Origin: CBDIDH01 sp965277595
GTDB taxonomy: Bacteria; Planctomycetota; Planctomycetia; Isosphaerales; Isosphaeraceae
Length of the DNA stretch: 64,000 bases
Direction of reading: 5' to 3'
Assembly: GCA_965277595.1 (NCBI GenBank)
Contig: CBDIDH010000001.1
Span: 372,001-436,000 of the forward strand
Each line of letters begins with the position of its first letter. Within the stretch, counting starts at the first letter, position 1. Below the pieces are notes generated by a model, which was given only the letters and a program-made list of their open reading frames with translations, did no database searches and was not told the DNA's origin. The position numbers and the translations under genes are program-made. Shown here in pieces: positions 17,611-25,316 of this stretch.

Positions 17611-17853
17611 TCAAGGCCTGCGGGGCGCGGAGAAATGCTCGGCCACTCGCTCTTTCACCTGTTTTCGCAATTGGGGATGTACCAACGGGTCCATCCCCTC
17701 GGCGATAAATACGGCGTCGGTGAAATCGTCGATCGTTGAGGGCGGCGAGTCGCGAAGTCGCTCCCGATCCTCGGGCGGCAAGCAGAAGCCAAGTTCGACG
17801 CAGAGTTCGGCCAGGAGCCGGTCGACGCGGGTTGCAGACATTGGGATCGCCAT
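17611..17853 (-). CDS. Small conserved protein carried inside the insertion element
   Basis: An 80-residue protein. The start at 17853 has GAGGGGG about 8 nt upstream; the ATG at 17841 (MSATRVDRL) is an alternative. It matches a small uncharacterised bacterial family: RVDRLLAELCVELGFCLPP, then a linker with DDFTDAVFIAEGMDP and a helical C-terminus (LRKQVKERVAEHF). Two Cys lie in the first helix. Function is unknown. It lies between the left inverted repeat and the divergently oriented transposase, so it would move with the element. Related proteins exist outside insertion elements, so it may be a captured gene. Confidence 0.65.
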   Translation of the reverse strand: MAIPMSATRVDRLLAELCVELGFCLPPEDRERLRDSPPSTIDDFTDAVFIAEGMDPLVHPQLRKQVKERVAEHFSAPRRP

Positions 17854-17959
17854 GCACCGCCCCCTCGGCCTGACCGGTGTTGAGTAGACGGGGGCCGGCC
17901 CGATCGGGACGATGGCGGTTACCACACCAGCCTGACACCCCGAGCGGAGCCGGCCCCCG

Positions 17960-19288
17960 ATGACATCCTCGCATCCCACACCCGCCTCGTGCCAGTGGTT
18001 CTCCCGGCTCGCCACCGTCCTCGACCGCCGGTCCGCCCCGAGGCTCGCCCTGCTGTTCCTCGGCGCCGTCCTGGCCCGTGGCCGGCGAACCGTCACCACC
18101 TGGATCAGGGCGGCCAAGCTCAGCGACCAGTATCAGTCCTGCTATATCGCCGTCGCTGCCGCCGGCAAGAGGGCCGACAGTGTTGCCCGACGCCTGCTGA
18201 TCGAGATGGTCCGGCCTCTCCTGGCAGGAGCCACGCGGCTGACCCTCGCCCTGGACGATACCCCAACCCAGCGGTACGGGCCGCACGTCCAGGGGGCTGG
18301 CGTGCATCACAACCCGACCCCCGGGCCAGCCGGCTCGCCCTACGTCTATGGCCACGTTTTCGTGGTCCTGGCTCTGCTCGTCACTCACAAGGCGTGGGGG
18401 ACGATCGCCCTGCCGCTGCTGGCCCGTCTCTATATCCGCAAGAAGGATCTGCCGGCCCTCGACCCCAAGCACCGGCCCGAGTTCCGCACCAAGCTGGAAC
18501 TGGCCGTCGAGTTGCTCCGATGGGTCAAGCCGTGGCTGGATCTGCTGAACTTGCCGATCTGGGTGGTGGCCGACGGTGCCTATGCCAAGAAGGACTTCCT
18601 CAAGCCGGCGATGTCGTTGGGGATGACCGTCGTCAGCCGGCTCCGCAAGGACGCGGCCCTGCGAACGGTGCCCGGACCACCGACGGGCAAGCGAGGTCGT
18701 CCGCGAACTTATGGCCCGGACAAGATCGACCTGGCCAAGCGAGCCGGCCAGCGTCGGGGCTGGTCGTCCGAGACGCTCACCCTGTACGGGATCGCCTCGG
18801 TGAAGAAATACAAGACGTTTCTGGCGACCTGGCGACCAGTCAGCGGGGTGATCCGGGTGGTCGTGGTGGACGAGCCGAACGGCTGGCGGGCGTTCTTCTG
18901 CACCGATACCTCGGCAAGCGTCGCCGACATTCTGGGGATGGTGGCCGATCGCTTCAGCCTGGAGATCACCTTCCGCGAGTGCAAGGAGATCGTCGGTGCC
19001 GGCCAGCAGCAGGTGCGGTTCTTGTGGGCGAACATCGGCGCGTTCCACATCTGCCTGTGGACGTTCACGCTGACCGAGGCGTGGGCCTGGGGCCGGAAGG
19101 ACGAGGAGTTGGTGGACCGCTCGGCCTCGCCCTGGGACAGCCCGACGCGTCGTCCGAGCCATGCGGACAAGAGAAGAGCCTGGCGGCGTACATTGCTGGG
19201 CGAGGAAATTCGAGCGGTTCTCCGTCCCGGGGTTACGGAGGTGGAAATTCAGGCCGCAGCCGAAAGGCTGCTCAGCCTGGCGGCGTGA
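17960..19288 (+). CDS. DDE transposase (IS4/IS701-like superfamily)
   Basis: A 442-residue protein. It has the three-part RNase-H-like catalytic core: first acid in TLALDDTPTQRYG (Asp 99/100), second in IWVVADGAYAKKDF (Asp 205), and the Glu in FSLEITFRECKEIVG (Glu 335) with the conserved Arg and Lys after it. The GAGVHHNPTPGP stretch after the first Asp is typical of this transposase group. The frame is intact with no stops or shifts. A GC-rich inverted pair (GGGGGCCGGCCC near 17889, GCCGGCCCCC near 17949) lies just upstream and could limit read-through translation. The 9-bp target duplication agrees with an IS4-like mechanism. Confidence 0.85.
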   Translation: MTSSHPTPASCQWFSRLATVLDRRSAPRLALLFLGAVLARGRRTVTTWIRAAKLSDQYQSCYIAVAAAGKRADSVARRLLIEMVRPLLAGATRLTLALDDTPTQRYGPHVQGAGVHHNPTPGPAGSPYVYGHVFVVLALLVTHKAWGTIALPLLARLYIRKKDLPALDPKHRPEFRTKLELAVELLRWVKPWLDLLNLPIWVVADGAYAKKDFLKPAMSLGMTVVSRLRKDAALRTVPGPPTGKRGRPRTYGPDKIDLAKRAGQRRGWSSETLTLYGIASVKKYKTFLATWRPVSGVIRVVVVDEPNGWRAFFCTDTSASVADILGMVADRFSLEITFRECKEIVGAGQQQVRFLWANIGAFHICLWTFTLTEAWAWGRKDEELVDRSASPWDSPTRRPSHADKRRAWRRTLLGEEIRAVLRPGVTEVEIQAAAERLLSLAA

Positions 19289-19302
19289 CAGACATAGTCT
19301 CC

Positions 19303-19383
19303 CGGAAAGTGCAGACCGATGGCCAAGCAGGCGGAATTTTTCGGTCATGGGTCATCGGTCATAGGGACTTTGCAATTCTCCTG
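19303..19383 (-). repeat. Right terminal inverted repeat arm
   Basis: The inverted counterpart of 17491-17546, with about 27 extra bases in the middle. It holds three GGTCATN heptads at 19343-19363. Confidence 0.7.
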
Positions 19384-19384
19384 T

Positions 19385-19393
19385 ATCAGCGGC
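19385..19393. repeat. Right target-site duplication
   Basis: ATCAGCGGC, identical to 17482-17490. Confidence 0.7.
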
Positions 19394-19547
19394 CCGAAGA
19401 AGAACTAACCAGGTTGATAGTTCGGGCGAGCCCGGAGATCAGCCGGCACCGCCGCACCCGTACCGTCTACCCCGCCGCCAACCCCCGGCGGAACCTCGGC
19501 CTGAGTGTGCTTCGGAAACGTCTCTTGAATTCCCGCCTATACTCACG

Positions 19548-19596
19548 ACGCCCCGCCCGGTGATCCGTCTTTGGAATCGCCGGGAGGGGCGTTTTT
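19548..19596 (+). terminator. Strong plus-strand rho-independent terminator
   Basis: A 13-bp stem (ACGCCCCGCCCGG with CCGGGAGGGGCGT, one mismatch) followed by TTTTT. It lies outside the insertion element. The only plus-strand gene upstream is the transposase, which ends 260 bases earlier. Confidence 0.75.
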
Positions 19597-19602
19597 CGTG
19601 AC

Positions 19603-20331
19603 TTACTTCTTCCTGGCCGTTTTTGGCGGCTCGGGATCGGGAGACGGCAAGGGGGGAGGCTTCGCCGCGGCATACATCGCGTGGCCGTTCAGTTTCCAGT
19701 GACCGCTTCGGTTCAAAACCCAGTCCATCCGCGAATCAAAGGCGCCAACGGCCCCCTCGGTGGTCTGGTCGGGGTTGCTCAGCGAAACGTCGCGGGCATT
19801 GCCCAGCGCGGGGTGAATTGAAAAGGCTGTGAATCCGGTCTTGTGCTCCTGGTCTTCCGCCCCGACGCCGATCTCGATCACCTCGTGCTTGCCGTGCCAG
19901 CGAGGACGCACGTTAAGGAGATTGGGGTGCATCAGGTCATACCAGCGGCCCACGTCGTCGCCACTGTCGTCGTCGGCAAGAGACTTGAGATAGGCGACGT
20001 CACCATCGGCAAAGGCCCTGGCCGCCTTTTCCGCGGTCGGCTTGAGTTCATCGTTGCCGCGAAGCAGATAGCCGACGACCATCCACGTCACGACGAGAAA
20101 TCCCAGGGCCCCGACAACCTTGGCGACGGGGAACGCGTGAACCTTCTCCCGAACCTTCTGTTTCAACTCCTCCACGTCCAGTTCAATGTCGGGCGGCTCG
20201 CCCACAACGGCGGCCCCCTTGCGATTCATGTGAAACGGAGTGTGGCACTTCCGGCACGCCAACCGAATGTGGGGGGTTGAGTTCGGGGCCTTCACCGGGC
20301 TGCCGCAAAGCGGGCATGCAAGCGTGATCAC
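19603..20331 (-). CDS. Zinc-ribbon membrane protein
   Basis: A 242-residue protein from a GTG start at 20331, which has GGAGGG at ideal spacing; an ATG at 20364 would leave almost no spacer. Residues 5-35 form a zinc ribbon with CPLCG and CRKC pairs. A charged region (DVEELKQKVREKV) leads to one membrane helix (VVGALGFLVVTWMVVGYLL, about 90-110), and a soluble domain follows. That domain has a SnoaL/NTF2-like look: AEKAARAFADGDVAYLKSLA and a C-terminal WVLNRSGHWKLNG. The C-terminus is Pro-rich. Similar zinc-ribbon/TM proteins are common in planctomycetes. Function is unknown. Confidence 0.7.
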   Translation of the reverse strand: MITLACPLCGSPVKAPNSTPHIRLACRKCHTPFHMNRKGAAVVGEPPDIELDVEELKQKVREKVHAFPVAKVVGALGFLVVTWMVVGYLLRGNDELKPTAEKAARAFADGDVAYLKSLADDDSGDDVGRWYDLMHPNLLNVRPRWHGKHEVIEIGVGAEDQEHKTGFTAFSIHPALGNARDVSLSNPDQTTEGAVGAFDSRMDWVLNRSGHWKLNGHAMYAAAKPPPLPSPDPEPPKTARKK

Positions 20332-20435
20332 GGGTGATTGCCCTCCATCCAAGCAACGAAACATCTCCCTGACTGTATCCCTAACAATACCGTCGCCACG
20401 CTCCTTCGTGACACGCGACAATGGCCAATGCCTGG

Positions 20436-22601
20436 TCACGAATCCGGCGCGGTCTTGACCCAGCAACGCAAAACCTCGGCCACGCTCCAGGCCTGGGCAA
20501 TACAGCCGCGAGGCGTGTAAGGGGGCTCGGCGTCGAAGATTTCGGAGATTGTCCCCAGGCAAGCATCGCTGAGGTGCGGCATGAATCCTTCGAGAAATCG
20601 GCGAGCCCCGGCGCGGTCTTCGGGGTGAACGCGGACCCAGGCGTCAATGAAGGGGCCGATCAGCCAGGCCCAGACGGTTCCCTGGTGATAGGCGGCGTCG
20701 CGGGCGCGGAGGTCGCCAAAATAGCGAGGTTTGTAGTCCGGGTGTCCCGGCGCCAGCGATCGCAGGCCGACGGGGGTTAACAGTCGCTCGCGGACGACAT
20801 CCACGACCGCCTTCCAGCGCGAGGGGTCAAGCACCGGGTTTTTGAGGGCGATCGAGAAGATCTGATTTGGCCGACAGGCCGGGTCGTCCCCCGCCTCGCC
20901 GTCGACAACGTCGTAAAGGTAGCCCCCCGCCTCGTGCCAGAACCGCGCATTGAAGGACTGGCAGGCTTGTTCGGCCTGGTTCTCGAAGGGTCTGGCGGCG
21001 TCGGTCCCTCGGGTCTCGCCAACCCAGCCGGCAACGAGGCGCAGGGCGTTATACCAGAGGGCGTTGATCTCAACCGCCTTGCCGCGCCGGGGGGTGACGA
21101 CCCAATCGCCCACCTTCGCATCCATCCAGGTCAGTTGATAGCCGTCGGCCCCTTGCCGCAAGAGGCCGTCGCGCGGATCAACGCCGATCCCGAACCGGGT
21201 TCCCTTGATGTGGTGGTCAATAATGTCGGTGAGCCTGGGCAAGAGTGCGTAAAGAGTCGTTCGGTCACCGCTGATTTCCACGTAGCGGTCGATCGCGTGG
21301 AAGAACCAGAGGGTTGCGTCGGCCGTATGATAGAGGCCCGATTTCTGTCCTTCGGGAAACATGTTCGGAATCAGGCCGTCGCGGACGTAGTGGGCAAAAG
21401 TTCTCAGCAAGAACCCCGCCTCTTCGGTCCGGCCGGTCGTGAGCGTCAGCCCTTCAAGGCTGATCATCGTGTCGCGGCCCCAGTCGGTAAACCAGTGATA
21501 GCCGGCGATCACCGTGCGGACTTCCTCGCCCGAAGCGTGCGCCCGCGCTGTGTCCTCGACGCGACCGGCCGGGGTAATCACGAACTGATCGGCCGCGAGC
21601 ACGAGTTCGGCGTCGATCTCGGCATCGGCCGACTCTCGAACCCCCTCGTCATGACCACCGCGCGCGGGAATCGCGAAGGTGTCTCCCTCGTTCCTGGCGG
21701 CGCGTCGGGCAGTGGAGATCAACCGGCCGCGTCGGCCGCGCTCGTACTCATGAACCTCGACCGGTGTGAGCGCCTCGATGGTTTCCCAGGACTCGACCGA
21801 GGCAACCAGGGTGGTCGGTTCGTCCACGTTCAGGTCGACCCGAAAATAACCGGGGCTCCACATATCGCCGGTCGATTCATAACCGCGCTGGGCTTCCAGG
21901 CGATAGGTCATCTCGGTCGTGCTTGCGGCGTCGAGCGTGAAGGCCGCGTTCTGGCCGAGCAATGAGAGCCGAAGCGGCGGAATGTCTCGGGCGGCGATCT
22001 CGTATCGATCCGTCCACGAGGTGAACCGATACGGCCCGGGATGCGGCGAATCCACCGCCGAATCATGTGGTCGAAAATGCACGAGCGGGCGAATCAACAA
22101 TTTGAACGTTGACCCTTCCTCTTGCGTTGCCTTCTCGTTCGATGTCGGCATCGCCTTTTCAGGGCTCAGCCGGTATGTGATATGAACGGTATTTTGCAGG
22201 TGTGGGAGCACGAGTCGCTTTTCGAGGATGACCCCGCCGATCTCATACCGCCAGACCGGCAAGCCCGCTTCGAGCCGGAACTCTGTCAGGCGTCCCGAGG
22301 CCGCGTCTACCGGCCGACCGGCCAGCGCCTCGACATCGACCGGCGCGACCTGGCCATCGGGGAAGATGAGCCGCTCGTTAAGCTGGTTGAGCATCATCAT
22401 CCTGCCCAGCGGAGCCGGCAGGGCGGCAATCAAGAAACCATGATACCGCCTGTTCTGCACCCCGCAGACCGTTCCCGAGGCATAACCGCCCAGTCCATTC
22501 GTAACGATCCATTCCCTGAGCCGCTCCGCGTCCCCCGCGTGTTCCCCGTTTGAATCCGATTCCGAGCAGGGAGTCGTGATCGATCGAACAAGGTGATTCA
22601 T
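20436..22601 (-). CDS. Glycogen debranching enzyme (amylo-alpha-1,6-glucosidase, GH133-type)
   Basis: A 721-residue enzyme. The N-terminal domain (about 25-300) opens with REWIVTNGLGGYASGTVCG and RRYHGFLIAALPAP, the signature of bacterial/archaeal-type debranching enzymes. The C-terminal (alpha/alpha)6 barrel (about 340-720) has WFTDWGRDTMISLEGLTLTT, the conserved active-site region, followed by SGLYHTADATLWFFHAIDRY and a final GCIAQAWSVAEVLRCW. It removes alpha-1,6 branch residues from glycogen in the cytoplasm. TreZ is encoded upstream on the same strand, so alpha-glucan turnover is a shared theme. The start at 22601 has AGGG about 9 nt upstream. Confidence 0.9.
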   Translation of the reverse strand: MNHLVRSITTPCSESDSNGEHAGDAERLREWIVTNGLGGYASGTVCGVQNRRYHGFLIAALPAPLGRMMMLNQLNERLIFPDGQVAPVDVEALAGRPVDAASGRLTEFRLEAGLPVWRYEIGGVILEKRLVLPHLQNTVHITYRLSPEKAMPTSNEKATQEEGSTFKLLIRPLVHFRPHDSAVDSPHPGPYRFTSWTDRYEIAARDIPPLRLSLLGQNAAFTLDAASTTEMTYRLEAQRGYESTGDMWSPGYFRVDLNVDEPTTLVASVESWETIEALTPVEVHEYERGRRGRLISTARRAARNEGDTFAIPARGGHDEGVRESADAEIDAELVLAADQFVITPAGRVEDTARAHASGEEVRTVIAGYHWFTDWGRDTMISLEGLTLTTGRTEEAGFLLRTFAHYVRDGLIPNMFPEGQKSGLYHTADATLWFFHAIDRYVEISGDRTTLYALLPRLTDIIDHHIKGTRFGIGVDPRDGLLRQGADGYQLTWMDAKVGDWVVTPRRGKAVEINALWYNALRLVAGWVGETRGTDAARPFENQAEQACQSFNARFWHEAGGYLYDVVDGEAGDDPACRPNQIFSIALKNPVLDPSRWKAVVDVVRERLLTPVGLRSLAPGHPDYKPRYFGDLRARDAAYHQGTVWAWLIGPFIDAWVRVHPEDRAGARRFLEGFMPHLSDACLGTISEIFDAEPPYTPRGCIAQAWSVAEVLRCWVKTAPDS

Positions 22602-22620
22602 CGCAAAACCCTTTTAGGGA

Positions 22621-22655
22621 GGAGACAGGAGACAGGACTTGGGAGACAGGAGAAG
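22621..22655 (+). repeat. Heptad array, left arm (five heptads)
   Basis: GGAGACA, GGAGACA, GGACTTG, GGAGACA, GGAGAAG. The 35-nt stretch is repeated in inverted orientation at 23081-23115 with about four differences. The two arms bracket the four-helix-bundle gene. Confidence 0.85.
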
Positions 22656-22675
22656 TAATTCATTCCCCGGTCGGG

Positions 22676-23037
22676 CTAAGGGCAGCGGGTCTGGATGGTG
22701 CGAATGTAAGCGGAGAGCATACGACTGATCTCTTCGAGAGAGGCGGCGAGAGATCATGGGTCTCGGCATAACCGAGATCGCGTGAGAGGATCGAATAATA
22801 ACGGCATTCTTCCAACGATCCCTGAGCGCTATTGAAGAAGCGTATCTTGTCTCGATCGCCCGACTTCTTGTAACCCTCGACGAAGTTCTCCGGTATCGAC
22901 ACCGCCGCTCGTCTCGGTTGCGACGTCAGCCCAAACATTTTGCTCTTCGGAAATCGCTCCGTTATTCGATACACCTCCAGTAACCATGCATGCGCCTTTT
23001 GCCAGATCATCACATCCTCAAACCTCTGCGTCGCCAT
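22676..23037 (-). pseudogene. Four-helix-bundle (23S rRNA intervening-sequence type) protein, frameshifted
   Basis: The start at 23037 has GGGGAG upstream. The first part fits the four-helix-bundle/IVS family: FEDVMIWQKAHAWLLEVYR, FPKSKMFGLTSQPRRAAVSI, PENFVEGYKKSG, FFNSAQGSLEECRYYSILSR, DLGYAE. After about residue 96 the frame gives unlike sequence. The next frame continues the family with AASLEEISRMLSAYIRTIQ and stops at 22676. A one-base loss around 22735-22745 (a CTCTC run) explains this. Family members are about 115-125 residues, and the repaired reading gives that length. It is flanked by inverted heptad arrays, reminiscent of the inverted ends of 23S rRNA intervening sequences. A sequencing error is possible. 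Confidence 0.75.
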
Positions 23038-23080
23038 ACTCTCCCCTTTCGTCTTCTCTCCTTCTTTCTCTTCTCTTACC

Positions 23081-23115
23081 CCCCTCCCGTCTCCCAACTC
23101 CTGTCTCCTGTCTCC
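23081..23115 (-). repeat. Heptad array, right arm (inverted copy of 22621-22655)
   Basis: On the minus strand it reads GGAGACA, GGAGACA, GGAGTTG, GGAGACG, GGAGGGG. Weaker heptads continue to about 23134. Confidence 0.85.
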
Positions 23116-23131
23116 TCTTTCTTGTCTCCTC

Positions 23132-25120
23132 TCAAACCGTTCCAGGGAAATTTCTGTGCTCATCTCCGTCAAAGGGCTCGGAGGCGAGGGCGACGGCGGA
23201 GTGGCCGTTGAGGCGCCAGTTCAGGGCTTCGGCCTCGGGTTCGGGAGAAGCGGGGCCGCCGTATCGGGGGTCGTCGCTCGACCAGATGGCTCGCCATTTT
23301 GTTCCCGAAGGGGGAGCCAGCAGAGGTTCGGGAGCGACATCCAGCCGAAGCTCGACACCGAGATTCACCAGCAAAAGTCGGTCCTCATGGTCAGGTCCGA
23401 ACCATCGAAGAACCAGGGCTTCGGGACCGAGCACCGCGCCATCGAGAAGGCCCAGACGCTGGAGTCGAAAGACCGTATCGTCGCGACGGAGCCGGATCAA
23501 ATCACGATGCATGGCGAGTGCCTCGGCGTGTCGGCCGCGTTCGCGTTCGGACGGATCAAGCTTGGACTTATGAAAGACTTCGGGGTCAGCCGGGTTGGGT
23601 ACGCGAGCTTGCATGGCCGGAGTCGCCAGGCTGGGAAACTGCAAGAGAAAATCCTTGCGCCCCTTGAGCATTCCCGCGGCAACTTCGGGTTTGTGGTCGC
23701 CGAAATAGTGGAAGGGGGTCGACGCCGCGTACTCCTGCCCCTGAAACAAGAGCGGCGTCTCGGGCGCCAGCAAGAGCAGGGCCGTCAGCGCTCGATATCG
23801 ACCGGGCGTGGTGAGTTGGTGGATGCGTTCGCCGTACGCGGAGTTGGCAATCTGGTCGTGGTTTTGAAGATAGAAAAGAAACGACGGCGGCGGGATATCG
23901 AGCGCGGCGGTTCCGCGCCGTTTCGACTGGCGGAGATCCCATTGCCCCTGATAAAGCCATCCCCGTTTAAGAACCGAGACAAATTCCTGCGGCTTGCCGA
24001 GATAATCGCCGTAATACCCTTCGCGGCATCCGGTGGCGGCGACCATTGCGACGTGATGGAAATCGTCGCTCCAGACCATGTCATAGCCGAGACCGCCTCG
24101 CGATTCAGGACGGACGAGCGTCGCGCGTTGAGGCTCACTTTCGGCGACGACGAGGACCGGGCATCCCCGACCCCCGGCCGCCTCGCGAATCGCCCGCATG
24201 AGTTCCAGAAGGATATGGTCGTGGTCTTCAGCCATATCAAAGAGGCTCTGCGTGGCGTCGACCCGGATGCCGTCCACGTGGAACTCGTCGACCCAGTACG
24301 CGACATTGGCCAGGATAAACTCGCGGACCGGCCCGGAGTTCTCGCCGTCAAAGTTCAGGGCCTCGCCCCATTCGGTGACGTGTCGGGTCGAGAAATAATC
24401 GTCCGAGAATTGCTTCAAGACGTTGCCGTCTGGGCCAAGGTGGTTGTAAACCACATCGAGCAGGACCCCCAGCCTCAGCGCATGGGCCTCGTCGACGAAC
24501 CGGCGGAAGTCGTCGGGCGTTCCGTAATGATGAAAGGGGGCGAAGAGGTCAACCCCATCATAGCTCCAGCCAAAGGCGCCTGGAAACTCGTGGACCGGCA
24601 TCAACTCCAGAGTCGTAACGCCCAGCGAGGCCAGATACGGCAACTCGGCCTCGGCCGCCTTCCACGTCCCTTCCGGCGTGAACGTGCCGACGTGCAATTC
24701 GTAAAGGACCTGACCCCGAGTTGACCCCGGCCCGCACCAGTCGGCATCCTTCCAGGCGAAGGCCGAGGGGTTAACGACCTGCGATGGCCCGTGTGGTCCG
24801 TCCGCTTGAAACCGCGAGGCCGGGTCAATCACGAGGTCGCGACTGCCGTCAAGCCGGAACCGATAGAGTGTTCCCGGCCCCGCATCGGTCACCAGTCCCG
24901 AGAAATAGCCGTTCGGCTCCGCCTGAAGTGCGGCCGCGTGCTGGCCAGACGACGATGATCCCGGACCGCCTTCGATCACGACCTCGACGGTCTTCCGCTT
25001 CGGTGCCCAGACTCGAAAATGGACACCGAGCCCCGGCACCACCTCGGCCCCGATCGGCCGCCTGCGCCGTGTTTCAGGGGCCGCGGGTTCCTGAGCCTGC
25101 CCCGAGGTCCTGGCATCCAT
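23132..25120 (-). CDS. treZ: Malto-oligosyltrehalose trehalohydrolase
   Basis: A 662-residue enzyme that releases trehalose from maltooligosyl-trehalose. The N-terminal E-set (GLGVHFRVWAPKRKTVEVVI) is followed by the GH13 barrel. LYELHVGTFTPEGTW begins the barrel, DVVYNHLGPDGN holds the first conserved Asp region, FHVDGIRVDATQSLFD the nucleophile Asp, LVVAESE the general acid Glu and FYLQNHDQIAN the third acid. The loop FGWSYDGVDLFAPFHHYG is typical of TreZ and branching enzymes. The start at 25120 has AAAGGA upstream; 25126 is also possible. No treY (maltooligosyl-trehalose synthase) is in the window, so the substrate must come from elsewhere. The C-terminus reads into the right heptad arm. 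Confidence 0.88.
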   Translation of the reverse strand: MDARTSGQAQEPAAPETRRRRPIGAEVVPGLGVHFRVWAPKRKTVEVVIEGGPGSSSSGQHAAALQAEPNGYFSGLVTDAGPGTLYRFRLDGSRDLVIDPASRFQADGPHGPSQVVNPSAFAWKDADWCGPGSTRGQVLYELHVGTFTPEGTWKAAEAELPYLASLGVTTLELMPVHEFPGAFGWSYDGVDLFAPFHHYGTPDDFRRFVDEAHALRLGVLLDVVYNHLGPDGNVLKQFSDDYFSTRHVTEWGEALNFDGENSGPVREFILANVAYWVDEFHVDGIRVDATQSLFDMAEDHDHILLELMRAIREAAGGRGCPVLVVAESEPQRATLVRPESRGGLGYDMVWSDDFHHVAMVAATGCREGYYGDYLGKPQEFVSVLKRGWLYQGQWDLRQSKRRGTAALDIPPPSFLFYLQNHDQIANSAYGERIHQLTTPGRYRALTALLLLAPETPLLFQGQEYAASTPFHYFGDHKPEVAAGMLKGRKDFLLQFPSLATPAMQARVPNPADPEVFHKSKLDPSERERGRHAEALAMHRDLIRLRRDDTVFRLQRLGLLDGAVLGPEALVLRWFGPDHEDRLLLVNLGVELRLDVAPEPLLAPPSGTKWRAIWSSDDPRYGGPASPEPEAEALNWRLNGHSAVALASEPFDGDEHRNFPGTV

Positions 25121-25316
25121 TCGCATCCTTTCTGCTCGCCCCACTTTGATGCGCCGGGGTGTCTGCCACGACAAAAAGCCCGGCTCATCACGCCAATCAT
25201 GGCAAACGCGATACCAAGAATTCCTCAAAGGTCAGACCGGGGGCGACTCGGGACTGACCATATGGACCGAAAATCGGGGATCAAAGGGTCCGAACCGAGA
25301 GCCCCGACCGAACATT

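Larger units (their letters stand above)
17491..19384. mobile_element. Insertion element (about 1.9 kb), DDE transposase plus small passenger gene
   Basis: The outer 20 bases of the two ends are inverted copies with 17/20 identity: CAGGAGGATTGTAAAGTCTC at the left, CAGGAGAATTGCAAAGTCCC read inward from the right (one extra T outside it). Similarity resumes with CTGCACTTTCCG in both arms. Between these blocks each arm holds two or three heptads of the ATGACCG type, and the right arm has about 27 extra bases. ATCAGCGGC flanks both sides as a 9-bp duplication, in the size range of IS4-like elements. Inside are a DDE transposase (plus) and an 80-residue ORF (minus). The element separates the GT operon from the gene at 19603. 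Confidence 0.7.

Noticed and set aside
17889..17958. GGGGGCCGGCC / GGCCGGCCCCC pair as the ends of the insertion element
   Set aside because: Both copies lie on the left side of the transposase gene, so they form a local hairpin; no matching end exists right of the gene.
22676..23037. Actual 23S rRNA intervening sequence
   Set aside because: No rRNA sequence surrounds it; only the encoded protein family and the inverted flanks resemble one.
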